DNA of 6,566 bases from an uncultured Spirochaetaceae bacterium (GTDB lineage Bacteria > Spirochaetota > Spirochaetia > Treponematales > Treponemataceae): positions 1 through 6,566 of the forward strand of contig CACYDQ010000176.1 of NCBI GenBank assembly GCA_902773215.1. Reading direction: 5' to 3'. Below, in pieces: positions 1 through 4,609 of the stretch; the first letter of the stretch is position 1; the number at the start of each line of letters is the position of its first letter. Under the pieces are notes generated by a model, which saw only the letters and a list, made by a program, of their open reading frames with translations, was not told the origin of the DNA and made no database searches. Both the position numbers and the translations under genes were made by a program.

Positions 1-704
1 CCGGCTACGACATAGAAGCTGCCCGCCGTTACTTCCGCAAGGCATGGGACGAGATGACTGCCGCCGGGGAAGCGAAGGCGGGGGACAGCTTCTTCATAGA
101 CTTCCATACATACAGCAACGATGACGTGTACATGCGGACAATCGACTACCTGCAGATGGCCATAAACGAAGGGATAAAGGGAACCCCCTTCGAGGGAAAG
201 GTCACCGTCAGGCAGATAACCGACCAGGACTACTATGCGAACATGCGCAAGGGGAACGTGGACTGCGCCATGACCGCATGGGGCGGTTCCACATTCGACC
301 CCTACGGCGTCCTCTGGTGCTACTGCACGGCCGAACCCCTGCACGAATATGGATTCGATCCCTTCAAAGTGATGCATACGATAAACATTGACGGTACAGA
401 TGTGACCCTCAGCATGAACGGCTGGTACAAGGCCCTCTGTTCCGGGGCGTACTCGTCGGCGGCCTTCGACACGAGGAACAAGATACTCGCCTCCTGCGAG
501 GAGAAGCTTTTGTCCGGCTACTACATGATTCCCGTCCGCGCCCTCAATGCGAACGCGATGCTTTCCCAGCGCGTCGTCGAGGGATCGGACATCTACATCA
601 ACGAGATTCTCAAGCGCGGGGGCATCCAGTACCGGACCTACACGATGGACGACGACGAGTGGGCCGCCTACTGCGAGGCGAACAACCGGCAGCTGCAGTA
701 CTAG
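1..704 (+). CDS. ABC transporter solute-binding protein, family 5 (oligopeptide type), C-terminal part
   Basis: The gene is cut at the left edge; the reading frame is open from base 3 (first residues GYDIEAARRYF), giving 233 visible residues. The visible part looks like the C-terminal lobe of SBP_bac_5 proteins (DppA/OppA type): an AWGGSTFDPYG stretch near residue 90, the GWYKAL segment before a helical stretch, the MIPV segment, and a closing DDDEWAAYCEANN then LQY, which matches the usual end of this family. Such proteins capture peptides or similar solutes outside the membrane for an ABC importer; the signal peptide and permease genes are outside the window. The visible part has six cysteines (in VDCAM, WCYC, ALCSG, ASCEE, YCEAN), many for an exported protein and easiest to reconcile with an anaerobic lifestyle. 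The ATG at 54 is internal, not the start. Substrate cannot be read from the sequence. Confidence 0.85.
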   Translation, partial: GYDIEAARRYFRKAWDEMTAAGEAKAGDSFFIDFHTYSNDDVYMRTIDYLQMAINEGIKGTPFEGKVTVRQITDQDYYANMRKGNVDCAMTAWGGSTFDPYGVLWCYCTAEPLHEYGFDPFKVMHTINIDGTDVTLSMNGWYKALCSGAYSSAAFDTRNKILASCEEKLLSGYYMIPVRALNANAMLSQRVVEGSDIYINEILKRGGIQYRTYTMDDDEWAAYCEANNRQLQY

Positions 705-711
705 GGAGAGG
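704..711 (+). promoter_or_regulatory. Shine-Dalgarno site of nudC overlapping the upstream stop
   Basis: GGGAG followed by GAGG lies 5 to 8 bases before the ATG at 717 and begins on the last base of the TAG stop of the binding-protein gene. This supports the 717 start and implies that the two genes share a transcript. Confidence 0.7.
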
Positions 712-716
712 AACGC

Positions 717-1574
717 ATGCCTCTTACGGAATACAGGGAAGGTGAGGACGGCCTGCTCCGCCTCATCTTCCGCGGCAACGACATACTGATACGGACGGAC
801 GAGGCCCTCCCCTGGGAGAGCCGCCTTGCCGGTGACGGGCTTTTCTCCGGCCTGGCAGCCAGCCTTGCGGAAGCTCCCGGCGGACACCCCCGCTCCTACA
901 CCGAGCGGGAGTACGGATATGCCGCCCTCATGCTTGAGGATGGGGCCGCCGCGCCGGAGGGGTTTGTCTTCATCCCCCTCCGGGAATTCTTCTGGCGGAC
1001 AAAGAGCGGGGAAGAGCAGGCTCAGGGCCTTCCCTCCCGGCTCGGTTCCATCGCCGCCCGCGCCCACGGCTTTTTGTCCCTGCTTTCAATATACCGCTTC
1101 TGTCCCCGCTGCGGGTCACGGCTCGCCTTTGACACGAAGGAAACCGCGATGCGCTGCAGCAATTCCGCGTGCGGCCGCCTGGACTTTCCCCACATAGAGC
1201 CTGCGGTCATCGTGCTCGTCAGCCGGGGCGATGAGATCCTGCTCGTCAAGAACCGCAACTTCAGGCACAACTTCTACGGCTGTGTCTCGGGATTCGTCGA
1301 GATGGGCGAGAGCATAGAGGCCGCCGCCGCCCGGGAAGTGCAGGAGGAGACCGGCATAGAAATCCAGAACATCCGCTATGCGGGCAGTCAGGCCTGGCCC
1401 TTCCCCGACCAGCTGATGCTCGCCTTCACCGCCGACTACAAGGCGGGCGAGATTGTCAGGCAGGAGGAGGAGCTTCTGGATGCGGGCTGGTTCCGCCGGG
1501 ACAAACTGCCCCCCATCCCCAATCCCGGCTCCGTCGCCTACAATCTGATAAAGGGGCATTTCCCGAAAGTCTGA
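717..1574 (+). CDS. nudC: NADH pyrophosphatase NudC (Nudix hydrolase)
   Basis: The 285-residue protein has the full NudC layout. A divergent N-terminal domain (about 1-125) comes first. A zinc ribbon follows with Cys129, Cys132, Cys147 and Cys152, then a Nudix domain (about 160-280). The Nudix box is complete: Gly192, Glu198, Arg206-Glu207, Glu210-Glu211, Gly213. It is followed by the NudC signature near 224, here SQAWPFPDQ where E. coli has SQPWPFPQS, so the first proline and last serine of the signature differ. The family cleaves NAD(H) to NMN(H) and AMP and can remove NAD caps from RNA; that role is inferred from homology. The start at 717 has a good ribosome binding site and gives a length near the family norm (about 257-310). 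It lies 12 bp after the binding-protein gene, so probably in its operon, although there is no obvious functional link. Confidence 0.93.
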   Translation: MPLTEYREGEDGLLRLIFRGNDILIRTDEALPWESRLAGDGLFSGLAASLAEAPGGHPRSYTEREYGYAALMLEDGAAAPEGFVFIPLREFFWRTKSGEEQAQGLPSRLGSIAARAHGFLSLLSIYRFCPRCGSRLAFDTKETAMRCSNSACGRLDFPHIEPAVIVLVSRGDEILLVKNRNFRHNFYGCVSGFVEMGESIEAAAAREVQEETGIEIQNIRYAGSQAWPFPDQLMLAFTADYKAGEIVRQEEELLDAGWFRRDKLPPIPNPGSVAYNLIKGHFPKV

Positions 1575-1584
1575 GGCAGGGCAT

Positions 1585-1613
1585 TTGATAATTAGATGTT
1601 TTTTCAGTACATT
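1585..1613 (+). promoter_or_regulatory. Candidate sigma-70 promoter of trxA
   Basis: TTGATA at 1585-1590 and TACATT at 1608-1613 are separated by exactly 17 bases, in a 74-base gap between nudC and trxA that is clearly more AT-rich than its surroundings. The -35 matches consensus at 5 of 6 positions, the -10 at 4 of 6. It would drive trxA and the overlapping DTW gene. I see no convincing terminator hairpin after nudC, so read-through from upstream is also possible. Confidence 0.5.
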
Positions 1614-1637
1614 TTAGGAAACGATTTCTGATTACAC

Positions 1638-1643
1638 AGGAGG
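1638..1643 (+). promoter_or_regulatory. Strong Shine-Dalgarno site of trxA
   Basis: A perfect AGGAGG lies 5 bases before the ATG at 1649. A second in-frame ATG at 1655 is 11 bases away and a less likely start. An ATG at 1645 is out of frame and too close. Confidence 0.8.
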
Positions 1644-1648
1644 TATGT

Positions 1649-1960
1649 ATGTCAATGGAACTGAACGAGTCCAACTTCGGCCAGGAAGTCCTGGAGAGCA
1701 GCGTCCCCGTCCTCGTTGATTTCTGGGCGACCTGGTGCGGTCCCTGCAAGATGATGGGGCCGGTACTGGAGGAGATTGCCGGCGAGATGGACGGCAAAGT
1801 GAAGGTCTGTAAAGTCAACGTCGATGACAACCCTGCTCTTGCGGAGAAGTACGGCATCATGAGCATCCCGAACTTCATCCTCTTCAAGGGCGGGCAGGTC
1901 GCCGGGCAGCAGATAGGTGCGGTCCCCAAGGACACCCTCGTCAAGATGCTGAATGCGTAG
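1649..1960 (+). CDS. trxA: Thioredoxin
   Basis: This is a single thioredoxin-fold domain of 103 residues, about the normal size of TrxA (105-109). The active site reads FWATWCGPCKMM with the redox cysteines at 30 and 33. The buried Asp (VDFW, residue 24) and the cis-proline (Pro74, in SIPNF) are present. The residue after the cis-proline is Asn75, where most thioredoxins have Thr; this position faces bound substrates and could shift client preference. One extra cysteine occurs in VKVCKV (residue 54). It is a cytosolic disulfide reductase with no signal peptide, normally recycled by thioredoxin reductase, whose gene is not here. It has its own promoter candidate and a strong ribosome binding site. 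Its last eight bases overlap the start of the DTW gene, so the two are probably co-transcribed. Confidence 0.96.
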   Translation: MSMELNESNFGQEVLESSVPVLVDFWATWCGPCKMMGPVLEEIAGEMDGKVKVCKVNVDDNPALAEKYGIMSIPNFILFKGGQVAGQQIGAVPKDTLVKMLNA

Positions 1961-2723
1961 GGGGGAAACGCAGGCGGAGCCGCAGGAGGCAGAGCCGATA
2001 CGGGGCATCTGCTACAAGTGCCTCAGGCCGCTCGTCTCATGTTACTGCAAGTATATCAAGCCCTTTGACAGCGGGGTCAAGTTCGTCCTCCTCATGCACC
2101 CCAAGGAGGCGAAGCGGCAGCGGACGGGCACGGGCCGCCTTGCCCACCTGACACTGGAAGGCAGCGAGATTCTGGTCGGCGTGGACTTTACTGCGAATGC
2201 CCGCCTGAACGCCCTGCTTGCCGACCCTGCTTACTATCCCGTCCTCCTCTACCCGGGCCCCGACGCGTGGACCGCCGGAAAGGAGGGCTTTAAGGAGAAG
2301 CTTGCCGGGCGGAAGCTTCTCGTCATCATCATCGACTCCACGTGGGCATGCTCCAAGAAGATAATAAAGCTGTCCAAGAACGTTCTCGCCCTGCCCAAGT
2401 TCTCTTTTTCGGGCTGCTACCGGAGCATCTACACCTTCAAGCGGGAGCCCAAGGAATACTGCGTCTCCAGCATTGAGTCATGCTACTATCTCATAAAGGA
2501 ATTGCAGGCTGCTGGGATTACCGGTCAGGATGTGAACCCCGAGCCGCTGATGGACGTGTTCCGCGAGCTGGTCAGGTTCCAGCTGCAGAAGGAGAACGAG
2601 CGGATTACGCTCGGACTTCCGGGCACACATGCCTACGACTGGAAGTACACCAAGCTCAGGGAAGTCCCGGGGGAGACTCCCGCCACGCAGCAGGCAGGCA
2701 GCCCCGGGCAGGAGCAGCCTTAA
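1953..2723 (+). CDS. DTW domain protein, TapT-like tRNA-uridine aminocarboxypropyltransferase
   Basis: This 256-residue protein has the hallmarks of the DTW (TDD) family. An N-terminal zinc-binding set Cys20, Cys23, Cys30, Cys32 comes first, then LLMHPKEAKR (about 46-55) with GTGRLAHLTL after it. The name-giving DSTW follows at 128-131, then LPKFSFS, YRSIYTFKREP and the CVSSIESCYYLIKEL helix (170-184). In E. coli the family member TapT (YfiP) transfers the aminocarboxypropyl group of SAM to tRNA uridine 47; a similar acp3U role here is inferred, and the exact position is unknown. The ATG at 1953 overlaps the thioredoxin stop and has no clear Shine-Dalgarno site. No other ATG or GTG in frame precedes the zinc site, so translation probably relies on coupling to trxA. 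The last 20 residues or so are low-complexity (Pro/Gln/Gly) and the stop lies in a tandem repeat. Confidence 0.88.
   Translation: MRRGETQAEPQEAEPIRGICYKCLRPLVSCYCKYIKPFDSGVKFVLLMHPKEAKRQRTGTGRLAHLTLEGSEILVGVDFTANARLNALLADPAYYPVLLYPGPDAWTAGKEGFKEKLAGRKLLVIIIDSTWACSKKIIKLSKNVLALPKFSFSGCYRSIYTFKREPKEYCVSSIESCYYLIKELQAAGITGQDVNPEPLMDVFRELVRFQLQKENERITLGLPGTHAYDWKYTKLREVPGETPATQQAGSPGQEQP
2295..2321. repeat. Perfect 9-bp inverted repeat inside the DTW gene
   Basis: GAGAAGCTT at 2295-2303 is matched by its exact reverse complement at 2313-2321, with a GC-rich 9-base loop. It encodes the stretch EKLAGRKLL just before the DSTW motif. It has no T-tract and is probably a by-product of similar codons, though it could form an mRNA hairpin. 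Confidence 0.6.
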
Positions 2724-2755
2724 TCCGGGCAGGAGCAGCCTTAATCCGGGCCGGA
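2704..2755. repeat. 21-bp tandem repeat spanning the convergent gene ends
   Basis: Two identical 21-base units lie head to tail at 2704-2724 and 2725-2745. A diverged partial third starts at 2746 (CCGGGC, then GGAGC). Each unit ends in CTTAAT. The TAA of unit 1 (2721-2723) is the stop of the DTW gene; the TTA of unit 2 (2741-2743) is the stop of the minus-strand ANTAR gene. The gene-free gap is only 17 bases, and no hairpin with a T-run is seen, so there is no recognisable intrinsic terminator between these facing genes. Confidence 0.95.
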
Positions 2756-3319
2756 GCCCAGGTCGCTGACAATCTCCTGCGCAATCTGAATCCGCTTCTG
2801 GCAGCGGTTCATCGCCGTCTGCTCGATATGCCGGTGCGCCTCTTCCTCGCTCATTCCCTTGTGCGAGATGAGGAGCATCTTGGCGCGGTTGACAATGCGG
2901 ATTTCCTCCAGCTTGTTCCTCAGCTGGACGGTCTTGTAGGTCAGCTGCTCGAACTTCGCCTTGACCGCCATCGCCGCCTTTATCATGTTGTAAAAATAGA
3001 AGAAATCGAAGGGCTTGGTCACGGGCAGGATGCCGTATGCCTCCGTCCGGTATGACACTTGGTCAAACATCTCGTTCGGTATGAGCAGGAGGACGGCGGA
3101 AGGAAGCCCCCCTGTCTCCGAGACGAAGTCCTGCCCTTCCCCGTCCGCGAAATCCGCTATGATAATCCCGAAGCTCTCCTCCATGAGCCTGCGCCGTGCC
3201 TCGTTGAAGTCCGCCATCTCCGTCAGGGCGAACAAGGGCGCAGTCAGCACCTGCTTGATAACAGAGGAAAGTTTCGCGTCCTTGCACACCAGAAGGACTT
3301 TCGTCGTGTCAGCTTCCAT
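2741..3319 (-). CDS. ANTAR-domain response regulator (AmiR/NasR/NitR-like RNA-binding antiterminator)
   Basis: The 192-residue protein has a receiver-like N-terminal domain (about 5-118), a short helical linker (about 119-136) and an ANTAR domain (about 137-186). The ANTAR domain shows the typical NRAKMLLISHKGMSEEEAH and the AMNRCQKR helix. ANTAR domains bind paired hairpins in nascent RNA and prevent termination, usually for nitrogen or amine genes. The receiver is degenerate. A possible phospho-acceptor Asp56 (IIIADF) and Lys102 (VTKPF) are present. However, the usual acidic pair is reduced to VCKD, the switch Thr/Ser position reads LLLIPN, and the DxxxP pattern is absent. It may therefore be controlled by protein binding rather than phosphorylation, as in AmiR. 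It follows glnA by 23 bp in the same direction, as in the glnA–nitR operon of solventogenic clostridia, which points to nitrogen regulation. The ribosome binding site is modest (AGGGA, 4 bases before ATG). Confidence 0.9.
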   Translation of the reverse strand: MEADTTKVLLVCKDAKLSSVIKQVLTAPLFALTEMADFNEARRRLMEESFGIIIADFADGEGQDFVSETGGLPSAVLLLIPNEMFDQVSYRTEAYGILPVTKPFDFFYFYNMIKAAMAVKAKFEQLTYKTVQLRNKLEEIRIVNRAKMLLISHKGMSEEEAHRHIEQTAMNRCQKRIQIAQEIVSDLGSGPD

Positions 3320-3342
3320 GCGGTCCCTGTACCTTCAGATTC

Positions 3343-4527
3343 CTAGGCTCCCAGGGCTTTCCTGACGAATTCCGAGTCTGCCTTCGCCCGTGCCTCATCC
3401 AGCGTCCACGGAAGACGCACGAGCCGTGACGTGACGCTCTCGGGGGCATTGAACAAATCCTCATCGGTCGCGGGGGGCGGGGCCATGCACTTCTTTATTC
3501 CGTCCAGGGCCGCATGGATGACCAGAGCGTATGCGAGGTAGGGGTTTGCCATCGTATCGGGCGAGCGCAGTTCCAGGCGGAGGCCGTCCTTGCTCGCGGG
3601 GATGCGGACGAGCTGGGACCGGTTCTCCTTGCCCCAGCAAACGTAGCAGGGGGCCTTCGCGGTACCGAGCCTCCTGTAGGAGTCCTCCTCGGGGTTCAGG
3701 TAGTAAGTCATCTCACCGACGTGGGCGAGAATTCCGGCGAGGGAATGCTTCAGAAGCTCTTTTTCGTCCTCGCCCCCGCTGCTTTTGACCGAGAGGTTTA
3801 TGTGCATACCGTTCCCCGGTCTGCCGTCGAGGGGCTTGGGGGAAAAGTCCGCGTACAGGCCGCTGCTGACCGCCTTGGTGCGGACAATCCACTTGAACGT
3901 GGATGTGTTGTCCGCCGTCGTCAGCGCGTCCGCATAGTGGAAGTCTATCTCGTTCTGCCCGGGCCCCTCCTCGTGGTGGCTCGCTTCCGGCGTGATGCCC
4001 ATCTGCTCAAGCGTAAAGCAGATTTCTCGGCGGATGTTCTCGCCCTTGTCATCTGGGGCTATGTCCATGTAGCCCGCGTTGTCAAAAGGCTGTCTGGTGG
4101 GGTTGCCGTCCGCGTCCAGCTTGAACAGGTAGAATTCCATCTCCGTCCCGACGCGGAACTCGTAGCCCTCTTTCTTGGCGAGGGCGACGGCGGATTTGAG
4201 TATGTGGCGGGAATCCTTCTCGTAGGGCCTGCCGTCGGGGTACTGGATGTCGCAGAACATCCGCACGACCTTGCCGGTGGAGGGCCGCCAGGGGATAATC
4301 GTCAGGGTGGAGGGGTCAGGATGAAGGAAGAGGTCGGACTTGTCCGCCGTCTGGAAGCCTTCCACGGACGACGCGTCAAAGCTGATGCCGTCCCGGAAGG
4401 CCCTGCCCAGCTGCCCAGGCATAATCGAAATGTTCTTCTGCCTGCCGGACAGGTCAAAGAAAGCGAGGCGGATGAATTTGACATCCTCCTCCTGAATGAA
4501 ATCCAAAACATCCTGCTGTGTGTACAT
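3343..4527 (-). CDS. glnA: Glutamine synthetase type I-like protein, short and active-site-altered
   Basis: This 394-residue protein has the N-terminal beta-grasp domain (about 12-95, with FDASSVEGF) and the GS catalytic domain. Metal and ATP-site residues are present: Glu129 and Glu131 (GTEMEF), Glu186 and Glu193 (SHHEEGPGQNE), His242 (GNGMH), Arg286, Arg303, Arg308, and Glu319/Arg321 (LELRSPD, then ANPYL). The family ligates ammonia to glutamate using ATP. The flap that reads LVPGYEAP in ordinary enzymes is LGTAKAP here: one residue shorter, with Lys291 at the catalytic Glu (E. coli E327, B. subtilis E304). The glutamate-binding Asn (E. coli N264) is Pro237. The protein stops after FVRKALGA, about 40-50 residues before the usual end. 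The Tyr of GSI-beta adenylylation is Phe359 (DLFNAP), so no adenylylation is expected. It may be a divergent synthetase, a ligase for another amine, or a regulator. Confidence 0.88.
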   Translation of the reverse strand: MYTQQDVLDFIQEEDVKFIRLAFFDLSGRQKNISIMPGQLGRAFRDGISFDASSVEGFQTADKSDLFLHPDPSTLTIIPWRPSTGKVVRMFCDIQYPDGRPYEKDSRHILKSAVALAKKEGYEFRVGTEMEFYLFKLDADGNPTRQPFDNAGYMDIAPDDKGENIRREICFTLEQMGITPEASHHEEGPGQNEIDFHYADALTTADNTSTFKWIVRTKAVSSGLYADFSPKPLDGRPGNGMHINLSVKSSGGEDEKELLKHSLAGILAHVGEMTYYLNPEEDSYRRLGTAKAPCYVCWGKENRSQLVRIPASKDGLRLELRSPDTMANPYLAYALVIHAALDGIKKCMAPPPATDEDLFNAPESVTSRLVRLPWTLDEARAKADSEFVRKALGA

Positions 4528-4533
4528 AGCCTA

Positions 4534-4539
4534 CTCCCC
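4534..4539 (-). promoter_or_regulatory. Shine-Dalgarno site of glnA
   Basis: GGGGAG on the minus strand lies 6 bases before the ATG at 4527 and fixes this start. The N-terminus it gives (MYTQQDVLDF) aligns with the normal start region of clostridial and Bacillus GlnA, so the short length is not due to a missed upstream start. Confidence 0.75.
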
Positions 4540-4543
4540 AGTT

Positions 4544-4572
4544 ACTATATATCGTATCAGGGAATTTGGCAA
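4544..4572 (-). promoter_or_regulatory. Sigma-70 promoter of the glnA–ANTAR operon
   Basis: On the minus strand TTGCCA (4572-4567) is followed after exactly 17 bases by TATAGT (4549-4544). Each box has one mismatch to consensus. The 82-base gap between radA and glnA is the only sizeable non-coding stretch on this strand. The predicted transcription start is near 4537, inside the ribosome binding site, giving a leader of only about 10 bases. No sigma-54 (-24/-12) pattern and no terminator for radA were seen in the gap. Confidence 0.65.
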
Positions 4573-4609
4573 GGGGAAGATTGTGGGTATGTCGGCTTGC
4601 GTTTCTGGC

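Noticed and set aside
1116..1559. Antisense open frame within nudC
   Set aside because: It overlaps the zinc ribbon and Nudix box of nudC on the opposite strand and has no start signal of its own.
1615..1630. Short GAAA-CGA-TTTC dyad upstream of trxA as an operator
   Set aside because: It has only four paired bases per arm; this is too weak to separate from chance without comparative data.
1575..1648. T-run at 1599-1604 after nudC as an intrinsic terminator
   Set aside because: No stable hairpin precedes the T-run; the region is better explained as the trxA promoter spacer.
2669..2682. GGGAG/CTCCC palindrome near the end of the DTW gene as a terminator
   Set aside because: With a realistic loop the stem is only about 4 bp, there is no T-run, and it lies inside coding sequence.
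3320..3342. Frameshift as the cause of the short glutamine synthetase
   Set aside because: Only 23 bases separate glnA from the ANTAR start, and translations past the stop show none of the expected tail residues, so the tail is absent rather than out of frame.
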